The notes: generated by a model from the sequence alone, not told the origin. A DNA stretch of 62,207 bases from Rubripirellula obstinata (GCF_001642955.1 NZ_LWSK01000023.1:1-62207); one strand, 5' to 3'. Shown: positions 36,748-46,063, numbered from the stretch's first letter. Numbers and translations: made by a program.

Positions 36748-39338
36748 TCTGCCCGCCCCATTTCCCGCCCCTTTTCCCGCCCCATGACGATGTGCGTTGC
36801 CGTTGATACCTGAGGATTTTCAGACGGGAAGCGTGACGGATCGACTTCTGATAAACCGACAAAGCAATTTTTTGGCAGAGTTCGCATCCATTGTGACAAC
36901 AACCACTCTGGCTTTGGTCGATCTTCGGTCGGGTATCGAGGGTTGTAGAAACTCGACCAACTGCTGCGCACGTTCGGAACGAATCCCGGCGGAGGAAGCT
37001 CTTTGTCGCCTATCAAATCTTGAACAGCTTGTTGAGACGAAGGCTGCATGGTTGCCGATGCGCCGGATCCTACGGAAGCCACAAAATGATAAGCAGATTT
37101 TGAGTCGCGATAAATCAGCGGACTGATCGCCAATTCAGACCGATTGAAAACGATGGTTCGGCCGTCGTCAGGATTGACGTCGAACTCGACCGGCGATGCA
37201 GTGCCCGTGAACGGTCGCGTGACTTGGTATTGCACCTGAGAACGTGTGGGAAGAAATTCGCCGGACCAGATCTGCGCGTCATCTCGCCACAGCACCCGTC
37301 CATTCGCTGGGGCATCGTTTTGATATCGACTGTAGTCCAGGACGCCGGTTGGGAGCACTGGAAGCACCAACGCTTGCCGGTCGAACCGCAGAGAGTCGGT
37401 CCCGAAAGACGAAAAGATCGTTGACCGGTCTTGATGAACGACGACACCGCTGGCCGCATCCACCCAAGTCCATTGATGGCTGCGCAGCTTTGTCCCGATA
37501 CCGTCGGAGAAGACTGCAAAACCAAACAATCCGCCCGTAAACAAAACCGCCATCGCGGGCGCACCAAAATACAGCAAGTACAGCCGATCAAACCGACGAA
37601 GCAGAAAGTAAGCGATCGGACCTACGGTCAACACAAATAACGTGTTGAGCGTCAAGAACGACTTAACCGGCGGGCCGCCAACGGACTCGATCAACCATCG
37701 CCAATAGTTCGTGTTGCCAACGTTGTAATCCAAACCGTGACGCTCGATCCACGGTGACGAGGTGGAGGTTTCCAGCAAAGCAGATTCCAAAGTCATCCAA
37801 AGCTGAAACGATCCGGGAAAAGGATCTTCGTCATGAATGACCGCGACTTTCCCCAGTCCAAGCGAGGCCGTTTCAATTTTTGCAGCCAGTTCATTGTTGG
37901 GTAGCGTCTTAGTCATCTCGCTATCCGCTTTCACCAAATCATCGTAGACGTTTTGGCGACCACGGAAGGTGCTATTTCCCGTTTGCTCAGACTCTTTGAT
38001 GAATTCGCCATTCCAGGTGCGGGCGGTGATCAAGGACGTATCATTGACGCCGCTTAGCCGCAATTGCTTGATTACATCTTGCGATTTCGGTACCGAGTTT
38101 TTTGGTAACGCTTTGAACCTTGCGCTGTTTTTAGCCTGGTTCGGCGAACCAAATGATTTCTTGGCGACTTCCAAATCTGAATCTTTGCCGTACAGCAACA
38201 GCAAACCACCAGCCGCCACGAATTTTTGAATCGGATCGACAACGAGAGTGTTGTTCTGGTTCAGGTCGGACCACGTCGCACCGTCGATGATGATTAAGTC
38301 CAGGTCGCTGTAGGCCAACCACTGCATGGGTAAATCGGGTTTCTGAAAAACGCGATACTGAACGAACGCTGGTTGAGGTTGTTCGGCCAAACGCCGCAAT
38401 TCTCTTGCGGACAAAGGAAGTCTGTCAGCATCTTCGGGAATAGGTGCCGCGGCCGCCCCGTTTTCGCCAAAGATGGTCGTCATCGATCGCACATCCGGGA
38501 ACGGCGAACCCTGGTTTCCGGGATTGGGGTTTCCGGGATTGGTTTTGAAATCAGTTTCGGGATCAACGATTCCGATCGTCCAGCGTTGGCCGGAATAGAT
38601 CTGCGGGCGAGTCGCGAAGTTCACTCGCAGTCGGTTGCGAGCGACTTCCTTGCCGTCTTCCGTGACCCAAACTCGTAACAATTTTGTCGCCGCAAAGTGC
38701 GGTATCAACATCTGATGCATAGCCGAAGCCGACGACTGATTCAATCTGAACGATTGGGATGTTGTCGCTGCTAAGTTAGATTTGTAATTGTCGTGGCCAG
38801 AAACGGTGACCGTCAAATCATGATCCGTAGCAAACGTTCTGCCCGTCGGCTTGAATTGCAAATGCAAATTGACATAGCCACCCGGACCAAATTGATTTTC
38901 AGCGCCGACCTGCAGCCGATAATCCAGAGTGTTGGGGCCGGTGGGATAGGTCCCCAGCCAAGTCACATCGGCTGAAACGTTCGACGCCGAGGCAAAAAAG
39001 ATAGTTGCCGCAAGCCAGGCGACAATCGGGGTCGTCCCGGTCTTTGAATTCTGGTTTTTCGCGGGCGTGTTTTTGTCGTCTGGATTGATCACCAGACTAC
39101 GTCGTACAAACGCTGAATCCAAAACCATCCCGATCAGGAAAAAAGCCGCGTACGCGAAAAACGTGGCAATGCCGATGCCCACCAACAGCACGATGACCTG
39201 AGCCCAATGGACACCGCTGAACGCCAATTGGCAAACAGTAAAGAATAACGCGACGACGGTGATCAAGCCGATCAGCCAGCGTATCGAAAAGCGTGGCAGC
39301 GGTTTCTGAGGAAGTGTTTCCGCCGAGTCGTCTTTCAT
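36744..39338 (-). CDS. Large membrane protein linked to ABC transporter
   Basis: About 864 residues from ATG 39338 (GTG 39341 is one codon upstream); GGGAAGG precedes it. Two hydrophobic segments at about 20-75, a third near 112-127 resembling an internal signal, a long extracytoplasmic part, a glutamine-amidotransferase-like region (WLAYSDLDLIIIDGATW, FVAAGGLLLLYGKD), and two more membrane segments about 560-615 (TLFVLTVGPIAYFLL, APAMAVLFTGGLFGF). Such proteins accompany gliding-type ABC-2 transporters (GldG-like or DUF4350-like). It is the first gene of the operon. Function is inferred from context only. Confidence 0.7.
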   Translation of the reverse strand: MKDDSAETLPQKPLPRFSIRWLIGLITVVALFFTVCQLAFSGVHWAQVIVLLVGIGIATFFAYAAFFLIGMVLDSAFVRRSLVINPDDKNTPAKNQNSKTGTTPIVAWLAATIFFASASNVSADVTWLGTYPTGPNTLDYRLQVGAENQFGPGGYVNLHLQFKPTGRTFATDHDLTVTVSGHDNYKSNLAATTSQSFRLNQSSASAMHQMLIPHFAATKLLRVWVTEDGKEVARNRLRVNFATRPQIYSGQRWTIGIVDPETDFKTNPGNPNPGNQGSPFPDVRSMTTIFGENGAAAAPIPEDADRLPLSARELRRLAEQPQPAFVQYRVFQKPDLPMQWLAYSDLDLIIIDGATWSDLNQNNTLVVDPIQKFVAAGGLLLLYGKDSDLEVAKKSFGSPNQAKNSARFKALPKNSVPKSQDVIKQLRLSGVNDTSLITARTWNGEFIKESEQTGNSTFRGRQNVYDDLVKADSEMTKTLPNNELAAKIETASLGLGKVAVIHDEDPFPGSFQLWMTLESALLETSTSSPWIERHGLDYNVGNTNYWRWLIESVGGPPVKSFLTLNTLFVLTVGPIAYFLLRRFDRLYLLYFGAPAMAVLFTGGLFGFAVFSDGIGTKLRSHQWTWVDAASGVVVHQDRSTIFSSFGTDSLRFDRQALVLPVLPTGVLDYSRYQNDAPANGRVLWRDDAQIWSGEFLPTRSQVQYQVTRPFTGTASPVEFDVNPDDGRTIVFNRSELAISPLIYRDSKSAYHFVASVGSGASATMQPSSQQAVQDLIGDKELPPPGFVPNVRSSWSSFYNPRYPTEDRPKPEWLLSQWMRTLPKNCFVGLSEVDPSRFPSENPQVSTATHIVMGREKGREMGRAE

Positions 39339-39425
39339 CACTGATGCCTTCCCGGTGAAACGAATTAGAAGAACAGTGTGAGTTCTTCTCGTTAGCGGTC
39401 AGCCATCATCATAGTGTGTCCGAAG

Positions 39426-39650
39426 CTAGCCAACATGCGATTTGGATTCGAATGCACCGAAGTGTTTAGCAAGCTTGATGCCTGCGATCGCAAGCACGAC
39501 GACAGCTAACAACGGAAGCATGTGAACGGGTTCGCTGATGAAGTGCCACCAAGTTGTACCGCTGGCCGATTCGCCGGTACCGTGGCCAGGGTGAGCGTAC
39601 GCGGCGTTTGCGGCTGCGATGGAAAGAATGGTCAGGAGACAACGTCGCAT
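39426..39650 (-). CDS. Small exported membrane protein with HPGHG motif
   Basis: 74 residues: a signal peptide (LLTILSIAAANAAYA), then AHPGHGTGES, a TTWWHF stretch and one membrane segment (HMLPLLAVVVLAIAGIKLA), ending in a basic tail. The His-rich start of the mature protein could bind a metal, as in HupE-like proteins. I recognise no family with certainty. It lies just downstream of the DUF3500-like gene on the same strand and may be co-transcribed. Confidence 0.65.
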   Translation of the reverse strand: MRRCLLTILSIAAANAAYAHPGHGTGESASGTTWWHFISEPVHMLPLLAVVVLAIAGIKLAKHFGAFESKSHVG

Positions 39651-39721
39651 ATTGGATTTCCCAGGTGAATCAATTGGTGGAACCGAACGTCGTCATTGTT
39701 GCAGATTGACCGACTGCAAGC

Positions 39722-40297
39722 CTATCCCACTAGATGAGAGTTTGTCTTTACGCCCGCATCGTTGGCGATGTTGACCCAGACGTCGACGTGAGGTGCTCCG
39801 CGATAATGCCAAACGAACGATGGGCCCTCGAGTCGCCAGTTGTCCCAAACCTTGTCGCAGCCAATGTCTTCGTCGCGAAAGAACGACAAGAAACAAGCGT
39901 CAAGTCCTCCCTGGTTCGCCAAGCAGGCAACTGCGTCGGTCTGGTCGGTCGGTCGATACATTTCCACCAGCGTTACCAGGACCGCTTGCAGATATTCTTT
40001 CTGGTCAGGTGTCATGTCCGTCACCGGTAAACCAGGAATCGATTGCTGCCCCCGAAATTGAATTTCATGTTCTTTCGGTGCCATCGAAAGCGAGGCGTCA
40101 CGCTGTTGGCGGTCGTTTAGCATTTGGAAAAGCTGACAGGCGAGGCTCTCCGCAGACGTAGAGGTCGCCGCTGGCTTCATCGAAGAATCTGAAAGTTCGG
40201 TCGTATCGGTGGCCGTTGCTGACGCCGGAATCGCCAGGCCGGCGGCAGCGGAAGTCGCAATGAATTCTCGACGGTTCGGTTGTGAGAGATCGGACAT
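39722..40297 (-). CDS. Tat-exported DUF3500-like protein
   Basis: The ATG at 40297 gives an N-terminus with a twin-arginine signal (NRREFIATSAAAGLAIPASATA); the longer frame adds 12 unlikely residues. The 191-residue product contains LPVTDMTPDQKEYLQAVL, DACFLSFFRDED and a final WRLEGPSFVWHYRGAPHVDVWVNIA, which resembles the end of DUF3500 proteins. Those are usually 300 or more residues, so this is a short form. Function unknown; export folded via Tat suggests a bound cofactor or metal. Confidence 0.7.
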   Translation of the reverse strand: MSDLSQPNRREFIATSAAAGLAIPASATATDTTELSDSSMKPAATSTSAESLACQLFQMLNDRQQRDASLSMAPKEHEIQFRGQQSIPGLPVTDMTPDQKEYLQAVLVTLVEMYRPTDQTDAVACLANQGGLDACFLSFFRDEDIGCDKVWDNWRLEGPSFVWHYRGAPHVDVWVNIANDAGVKTNSHLVG

Positions 40298-40381
40298 CGG
40301 TTCGCCTTCAGGGGCAATCGGCTGGTGGAGCAAGTTGCGTCGCTGATCCCGCCAGGGTTTAGGAACGTGCGACTTTTTATA

Positions 40382-40439
40382 GTCGCCTTTCGCTCCGCGA
40401 AAGCAGCGGATTCGCTACTTTCGCGGAGCGAAAGGCGAC
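40382..40439. repeat. Perfect 22-bp hairpin
   Basis: GTCGCCTTTCGCTCCGCGAA... (40382-40403) is exactly complementary to 40418-40439 with a 14-base loop. The left flank (about 40359-40392) matches the reverse complement of bases 107-142 of this window. Confidence 0.92.
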
Positions 40440-40460
40440 ACTAATTTCCCGCTCGTTCCC

Positions 40461-40505
40461 CAGTGGTCAGTGGTCAGTGGTCAGTGGTCAGTGGTCAGTG
40501 GTCAG
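40461..40505. repeat. Tandem CAGTGGT heptamer, six copies
   Basis: Six exact CAGTGGT units followed by CAG. It is a slippage-prone array, probably variable between strains. Confidence 0.95.
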
Positions 40506-40606
40506 GGTTTAGTTGTTGCGAAATCAATTGAGCCTGAACCCTGGCGGGATCAGCTACGTCTGGGCGAACAGTCTACCGTAACCAAACACTCAAGAGCAAG
40601 TGTCCA

Positions 40607-41650
40607 CTATCGCTGAAACACTTCAACGAACGGCGGTCGCCAACTCGGTGCCAGCGAAGCGTCATCGACGTTGACGCCGGCTTCTGCCTGTCCGCGGTGG
40701 TTGAAAAACGGATGATCGGGCAGCACGTCCAATGAGCTGACGTTGATGAAACGTACACGCCCGTCTTCATACAACACGTTGATGCCGCGGCCGTCATGGC
40801 CGATCGATTCGCGGACGTTCGCCTCGTTCGGGGTGCCCGCCATCGGGGCGTCGGACATGACCGCAAATGATGCACGCGATTCAAATCGAGGTGATTCAAA
40901 GCGGTCTTTGTCGACAACGCCAAGCGTGTAGGCGTAGTGTCCACCGGAAAACTTCTGGAAACGCCGGAGCAAGTCAGCGGACGATTCGTGCAATTGCTGG
41001 GTGGTCGGTAATTTGTTCAAAGCGGCAAACTGCAATTGGTCGTCGCCCGGTGCATCAAGCGATGGGCACCACCGCGTGTTAATGTCTTCCAGCAACCCAA
41101 GATCGCTCAGGCGTATCGAGTAGACACCAGCGAAAGCTTCCGGTCCTGATTCGGCAACGGCCGGCAAACGATGTTGCTCGTTACGATTGACAAACGTCGT
41201 GATCGCTATTCCCCACCCGCGTAATTGATCTTGGCATGCCGCCCGCCGTGCTTCAAATCTTCCATTGGCGATTGCCGGAACCAACAACGCCAACAAAATC
41301 GCGGCGGCGGCAGAAAGCGCAGCCATGTCCAACCAAGTGACGCTGCGAGTTCGTGGTCGATGATTGCTCGCATGCATCGCGGGCAAGCTTGGTTCAGGTT
41401 CGCCCAGAGGTCCAACCTGGTCCAGGGGCCCAACCTGGTCCAACGGTCCGATTTGATCCAACGTCCGGGCTATCAGATCCGACGGTGGCGATTGACCGGG
41501 TTCGTAAGAATCCTCAAGCGGCTTCAACGAACGCTGGATCTCGATCAGTTGGCGGCGAGCCTCTGGATCTTGCTTCAAAAGCGCCGAAACTCGTTCCATC
41601 TCATGGGGCTCAAGTGCCCCCAGCAGATATCCGAGAAGGTCTTCGTGCAT
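40607..41650 (-). CDS. Anti-sigma-like membrane protein with DUF1559-like C-terminus
   Basis: 347 residues. The start (MHEDLLGYLLGALEPHEMERV) is typical of zinc-finger-like anti-sigma domains; a Gly-Pro-Leu-Asp repeat (DQVGPLDQVGPL, 71-82) follows, then a membrane segment at about 107-126. The outer part resembles DUF1559 pseudopilin-like proteins: RRAACQDQLRGWGIAITTF after the membrane span, and HDGRGINVLYEDGRV near the end, an H-x(10)-DG version of their H-x9-DG motif. It lies next to the sigma gene, which it probably restrains at the membrane. The fused outer domain may be the sensor. Confidence 0.78.
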   Translation of the reverse strand: MHEDLLGYLLGALEPHEMERVSALLKQDPEARRQLIEIQRSLKPLEDSYEPGQSPPSDLIARTLDQIGPLDQVGPLDQVGPLGEPEPSLPAMHASNHRPRTRSVTWLDMAALSAAAAILLALLVPAIANGRFEARRAACQDQLRGWGIAITTFVNRNEQHRLPAVAESGPEAFAGVYSIRLSDLGLLEDINTRWCPSLDAPGDDQLQFAALNKLPTTQQLHESSADLLRRFQKFSGGHYAYTLGVVDKDRFESPRFESRASFAVMSDAPMAGTPNEANVRESIGHDGRGINVLYEDGRVRFINVSSLDVLPDHPFFNHRGQAEAGVNVDDASLAPSWRPPFVEVFQR

Positions 41651-41780
41651 GCGTGACCGATTGATTGAAAGACTGGCGGAACCATCCGTCGAAAAGAAGT
41701 GACCGCTGATTCGTTCAGCGACTCCGTCTTCTGAATGTTACGCCGTATCTGTCGCAATGGTTCAACGCATCGAACAAATG

Positions 41781-42476
41781 TTACGCATCGTGATCAGGCG
41801 AATGGCTTTCGTCCCACATCAATCCTAATCGTCCAACCGCAGCATGCAGCCGGCTTTTCACGGTTCCGACGGGAATGTTCAGTGTTTCGGCGGCTTCGCG
41901 GTATTTCATGCCCTGGTAATAAACCAAATGCACGACCTGTTTGAGCGATTCGCCCAGTGAATCCACCGATTGATGGACCCAGCGGCTGTTTTCCTGCTCG
42001 CTAGCAACCAAAAGAGGATCGGGGCAGTCGCCGACGAGGCTGTCCGACCAGCCACCATGTTCACCGAGATCGGCACCCGAAGTTCGGTCCATGCTGATCA
42101 TGCGGTGGCGTTTGTTTCGACGCTGAATGTCAATCGCCTGATTGGTGGCGATCGCATAGAGCCAAGGGCGAAAACGACGCGAAGAATCAAATTGTTGGCA
42201 CTTCAGATGGACCTGTAAAAACGTGCCCTGGAACGCATCTTCGGCCAGTTCGGCATCACCGATGTATCGCCGCAGATAATTGTAGATCTCTCGTTCGTAA
42301 CGCGCGATCAAAGTCTCGTACAACGCTCGGTCGCCCGAATCGCGATACTGCACGATCAAACTTTCGTCAGCAACATCGCTCACCAGCGAATCAGAGGTCT
42401 GGTTCCCTTGCATCTTCTGTATCTTCGCAACACGAGTCTTCGTCTTGCTCGGGTCTGTTGATTTGGATGTTTTCAT
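41781..42476 (-). CDS. ECF-type RNA polymerase sigma factor
   Basis: 231 residues from ATG 42476, chosen because AGGTGGAG lies 11 bases upstream; the GTG at 42491 lies inside that site. Region 2 shows YERFI-like YEREIYNYLRRYIGDAELAEDAFQGTF and FRPWLYAIATNQAIDIQRR; region 4 shows VVHLVYYQGMKYREAAETLNIPVGTVKSRLHAA, the helix-turn-helix for the -35 element. It directs polymerase to a set of promoters, probably under control of the downstream membrane protein. Confidence 0.93.
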   Translation of the reverse strand: MKTSKSTDPSKTKTRVAKIQKMQGNQTSDSLVSDVADESLIVQYRDSGDRALYETLIARYEREIYNYLRRYIGDAELAEDAFQGTFLQVHLKCQQFDSSRRFRPWLYAIATNQAIDIQRRNKRHRMISMDRTSGADLGEHGGWSDSLVGDCPDPLLVASEQENSRWVHQSVDSLGESLKQVVHLVYYQGMKYREAAETLNIPVGTVKSRLHAAVGRLGLMWDESHSPDHDA

Positions 42477-42677
42477 GGCGATTGTCTCCACCTAGAAAAG
42501 CGGAATAAGGGACCAGAGACGAGAATAAAGGTTAATAAATTGTCCGTAGAAGAACGCGTAAGCAAGCAAAGCCTTCCACCACTTCTTTTCGTTATTGTAG
42601 CAGAGCGGGCGGATCGCACAAATCAACTGCGATGCAAAGAAACTGGCAATGCAATCACTCTTTAGAGGGGTTTTCGT

Positions 42678-44381
42678 ATGGGGAATCGCGTTTTGGAACC
42701 GGCAAACACCGACTCGACGACGAAGTATGACTGGCTGGCTCCTGGCGACATCAATGCGTTTTTTGGGTTGATGCTGGACAACATTGCCGGCCTGATCTTG
42801 ATGGTCGGTTTGCTGGCAGGCTTTGGATTTCCGGTCGAATTTGCGGTTTCAGCGATGGTTCCCGGCACAGCGTTGGGTGTGCTGATTGGTGATTTGCTTT
42901 TCTTTTATTACGCGTTTCGTTTGGCGCGGCAAACTGGTCGCAACGATGTCACGGCGATGCCGCTTGGTTTGGACACGCCATCGACTTTCGGGATCGTGTT
43001 ATTTGTGCTGGGGCCTTCGTATTTGCAGGGCCTGGAAATGGGGCTCGACCAAACCGCAGCGGCTTACCGAACTTGGCATATCGGAATTTGGTGCATCGTG
43101 TTGAGCGGCGTGCTTAAGTTAATGTTATCGCCATTGACCGATTGGGTCCGCCGCAGTGTGCCCCGCGCGGGCTTGCTGGGATCGTTGGGAGCGATCGCAT
43201 TGGTCTTGATCAGCTTTTTGCCGCTGCTGGAAATCATGGGTCATCCGCTGCCGGGCATGTTGGCACTTGTGATTGTGCTGGTCACGCTGGTCGCTCGCAT
43301 CCCTTTGCCTGGTCGAACACCGGGCACGTTGGGGGCGTTGGTGATCGCCGGTGCAGCGTATTATTTGATGTGCATGTTTGACGGAACCGGCTATCACTTT
43401 CCTGAACCCATGGAAGTGATGTGGTTTCCTAGCCAGTGGTTAGAAGCCTGGCAATTCGGATGGCTAGAAAACTTTGGTGACGCCCTGCCTTACCTGCCGA
43501 TCGCTTTGCCGTTCGCCATTGTGACGGTCGTGGGCGGAATTGATTGCACCGAGAGTGCCGCAGCAGCGGGCGACGATTACGACACGCGAACCGTCATCGG
43601 TGTCGAAGCCGTCGCGACGTTGATCGCGGGGCTTTCCGGCGGAGTGATTCAAACGACGCCTTACATCGGCCATCCAGCTTACAAGGCGATGGGCGGTCGC
43701 GCCGGCTACACGCTCGGGACGGCACTGCTAGTCGGTTCCGCCGGCTTGGTCGGCTACTTTGGTTGGCTCAACGCGTACATTCCCGCGCCAGCGGTCTATC
43801 CCATTTTGGTTTTCATCGGACTGGAAATCACCGCCCAGAGTTTTCTTGCAACGCCAAAACGTCACTACACCGCGGTTGCGATTGCCTGCTTTCCGGCGCT
43901 CGCATTCTTGGCAATCAATTTGCCCGGACGTCTGTTCGGCGACCCGGCGCTGCTGTCCGCTGGAATCAATATCGATACGCTGGCCGACGAAGGACTCAAA
44001 GACAACCTTCGCACGCTTGGCATGTTGAGCAGCGGTTTTGTTTTGACCAGTCTTCTGTGGGCTTGGGCCTTAGCATCGTGCATCGATCGCAAGCTCGTGT
44101 TGGCCGGCAAAATCTTTTTGTTGGCAGCCGTGTTAACGCTTTTCGGAGTCATGCATTCGCCGCTGGCGGGCAACCGCCTGTTCTTGCCTTTCGGACCCGA
44201 AAGCTGGGGCGACCTCGTGCTTGATGCGGGCAACCGTAAAATGGTGTTGGAATTCGTCTGCGGTTACGTCGTCGTATCAGTCATGCTTTTCGCCTGGTCG
44301 TTCTTGCCCACGGTTGGCCCGCCGATTGAAGACGATGAAACAGATGAAGCAACCGGTCACCATTTCGGAAGCGAGGAATGA
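42678..44381 (+). CDS. NCS2-like (xanthine/uracil permease-type) transporter
   Basis: 567 residues with about 13 hydrophobic segments. PGDINAFFGLMLDNIAGLI at the start and VTAMPLGLDTPSTFGIV fit the substrate-site segments of NCS2-like permeases; TESAAAAGDDYDTRTVIGVEAVATLIAGL matches their conserved TM8 region, where Glu is a key residue. GAGGGG lies upstream of the ATG. The substrate could be a nucleobase or another anion; this planctomycete branch is not well characterised. Confidence 0.8.
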   Translation: MGNRVLEPANTDSTTKYDWLAPGDINAFFGLMLDNIAGLILMVGLLAGFGFPVEFAVSAMVPGTALGVLIGDLLFFYYAFRLARQTGRNDVTAMPLGLDTPSTFGIVLFVLGPSYLQGLEMGLDQTAAAYRTWHIGIWCIVLSGVLKLMLSPLTDWVRRSVPRAGLLGSLGAIALVLISFLPLLEIMGHPLPGMLALVIVLVTLVARIPLPGRTPGTLGALVIAGAAYYLMCMFDGTGYHFPEPMEVMWFPSQWLEAWQFGWLENFGDALPYLPIALPFAIVTVVGGIDCTESAAAAGDDYDTRTVIGVEAVATLIAGLSGGVIQTTPYIGHPAYKAMGGRAGYTLGTALLVGSAGLVGYFGWLNAYIPAPAVYPILVFIGLEITAQSFLATPKRHYTAVAIACFPALAFLAINLPGRLFGDPALLSAGINIDTLADEGLKDNLRTLGMLSSGFVLTSLLWAWALASCIDRKLVLAGKIFLLAAVLTLFGVMHSPLAGNRLFLPFGPESWGDLVLDAGNRKMVLEFVCGYVVVSVMLFAWSFLPTVGPPIEDDETDEATGHHFGSEE

Positions 44382-44385
44382 AGGC

Positions 44386-45012
44386 TTAGTTTGCCGGGTC
44401 CGCCAAACGCATGACCTCGTTGACGCCGACGCACAATTTCGGCAGCAATAACCCCGAGGCAATTTGGCCGGGAACAAATTCGCCATGAACCCGGTACGCG
44501 TCTGATTCAAGCGTTAGTACTGTGATGCGACGATCCTCGGGATCTACGATCCAGTATTCTGGGATCCCGGCTCGTGCGTAGTCACGTCGCTTGTCTTCGT
44601 AGTCTCGTCGTCGGGCTTCAGCACCGTCGCTAACAACTTCCATCGCAAGGTCGACTCGGGTCGGATATCCGCGAGGATCGTTCGGTTCACTTCCAGGTGC
44701 GAAGTACATCAGATCCGGCTCGCGGATGTGGTTCGCGAACAAACGAATCGGAAGCGGGGCTTGCAGAACGCGGCCTCCGGAAGGCGAGCAAACGGTTTGT
44801 TTGACGACATCACTTAAGAAATCAACGATCAACTGGTGCAACCAAGTCGGCATCGGCAAAACCTCCAAGTTTCCATCAACAAGCTCGATCATACGATTGG
44901 CATGCAGAGCAAAAAAATCGCTCTCGGTCCATTCACCCTGCGACGGGAACAAGTGAGCGACCGCCCATGTAGGATTGCAGTCGATCGCGTCAGGTATCTG
45001 TGATGATGACAT
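44386..45012 (-). CDS. Uma2 family (DUF820) putative restriction endonuclease-like protein
   Basis: 208 residues from ATG 45012; longer starts at 45048 or 45060 are possible, and the longest frame would overlap the next gene. The PD-(D/E)xK-like fold of Uma2 proteins is seen in IRLFANHIREPDLMYFAPG, RVDLAMEVVSDG and DYARAGIPEYWIVDPEDRRI, with the key Asp, Glu and Lys-region residues present. These are abundant in cyanobacteria and planctomycetes; function is unknown. Confidence 0.85.
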   Translation of the reverse strand: MSSSQIPDAIDCNPTWAVAHLFPSQGEWTESDFFALHANRMIELVDGNLEVLPMPTWLHQLIVDFLSDVVKQTVCSPSGGRVLQAPLPIRLFANHIREPDLMYFAPGSEPNDPRGYPTRVDLAMEVVSDGAEARRRDYEDKRRDYARAGIPEYWIVDPEDRRITVLTLESDAYRVHGEFVPGQIASGLLLPKLCVGVNEVMRLADPAN

Positions 45013-45094
45013 CTTCGCGGTCCCGAAAAATGAAGCGTGTTTTGACATCCCGTTCTGCATTGTAGTCTGCCGATAGGCTTCGGAAAACTTGGGC

Positions 45095-46063
45095 CTAGCG
45101 AGAATCAACCAATGTTCGGCCGACGTTCTTGACTCTTGACGTCGCCATGATTCGATAGCGATCGCCGGGTGATTGATGCTGAAATTGTTCCAGTGAGCCC
45201 TGTGAATCAAACCACGTGAACACCCCCGGCCCCCAACTGCTCTGTCCGACACCTTTCAAACCCAGGCCTTGAAGTGTTTGGATCAGCGTTGTGACTTCTT
45301 CGCCGTTGTACGAACCGCCTTGGACGTCGGCAAACAGTTTTCCGCTTCGCTGGTTGTAGTCGGTGACCGCATCGCAAAACATTTCAAAGTCTGATGTCCT
45401 GGCAGCCGGGATAATTTGTTCTTCGATCGCCTGTCTCAGTTGATTGGTTTGCTTTGCTTCTTCGTTCCCCAACCGCGCAAAGCACTCTGCTTCATCTTCG
45501 CCGCTGATGGATTCATCGCTAAGTGGAGGCAGCAAGAACGCGATTCGCCATGAATCAGGAAGCTCGATCCGTTGTATCAAACGATTGAGTGATCTTTCGG
45601 ATGATTGATCTTGAAGTGATGGTGATTCGTAAATCAAACCACCTGAAAAGTATCCATGGACACCCACCGCCGAACGTTTTCCACGCTCAGCAATGTCGAT
45701 GGCAATTTCCAAGGGAGGAATTTCAATGTTGGCAAACCGGCACAGGCCTTCGGCAACCGCAAGCGACAACTGAGTGCCGCTGCCAAGTCCGCAATGCGAA
45801 TTAAGTCCCTGCTGAATTCTCAATTTGCAATCAGGCAATTGATCCGATTCAAGATGTTCGGCCAGTCGCCGAGCGATCGGCATCACGCGGTCACTGTGTT
45901 GTCGATCGCATTGCCAATAATCCGACGGTTCAATGCTGATCACGTTTTGTGGTTGATCGATCATCACCCCCAACCCACCAAACGGCGAACCGGTGCGAAG
46001 CAACCCAAAATGTAGTCGCGAACCGGTCGTGACAGTGATGCAACCGTGATCGTTTTTATCCAT
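45095..46063 (-). CDS. Beta-ribofuranosylaminobenzene 5'-phosphate synthase-like (GHMP family)
   Basis: 322 residues. The start TVTTGSRLHFGLLRTGSPFGGLGVMID and the GHMP kinase loop GLNSHCGLGSGTQLSLAVAEG mark beta-RFAP synthase, which joins p-aminobenzoate and PRPP with loss of CO2 and PPi as the first committed step of methanopterin synthesis. The late GLGLKGVGQSSWGPGVF motif fits too. ATG 46063 overlaps the DUF447 stop by eight bases. With pabA two genes upstream, this makes a coherent H4MPT cluster. Confidence 0.88.
   Translation of the reverse strand: MDKNDHGCITVTTGSRLHFGLLRTGSPFGGLGVMIDQPQNVISIEPSDYWQCDRQHSDRVMPIARRLAEHLESDQLPDCKLRIQQGLNSHCGLGSGTQLSLAVAEGLCRFANIEIPPLEIAIDIAERGKRSAVGVHGYFSGGLIYESPSLQDQSSERSLNRLIQRIELPDSWRIAFLLPPLSDESISGEDEAECFARLGNEEAKQTNQLRQAIEEQIIPAARTSDFEMFCDAVTDYNQRSGKLFADVQGGSYNGEEVTTLIQTLQGLGLKGVGQSSWGPGVFTWFDSQGSLEQFQHQSPGDRYRIMATSRVKNVGRTLVDSR

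Larger units (their letters stand above)
40298..40606. other. Intergenic repeat island
   Basis: This 309-base gap has no gene but three nested repeats: an outer inverted pair (40342-40360 and 40537-40555, CCCTGGCGGGATCAGC type), a perfect 22-bp hairpin (40382-40439) and a seven-base tandem array (40461-40505). The outer element also appears at 57402-57475 and 59999-60020. Confidence 0.85.

Noticed and set aside
40461-40505. Possible CRISPR array
   Set aside because: The seven-base units are contiguous with no spacers, so it is a simple tandem repeat.
43544-44224. 226-residue frame inside the NCS2-like gene
   Set aside because: Arg/His-rich shadow with no fold features.
44386-45252. Full-length 288-residue version of the Uma2 protein
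   Set aside because: The first 80 residues overlap the beta-RFAP synthase gene and look unlike Uma2 starts.
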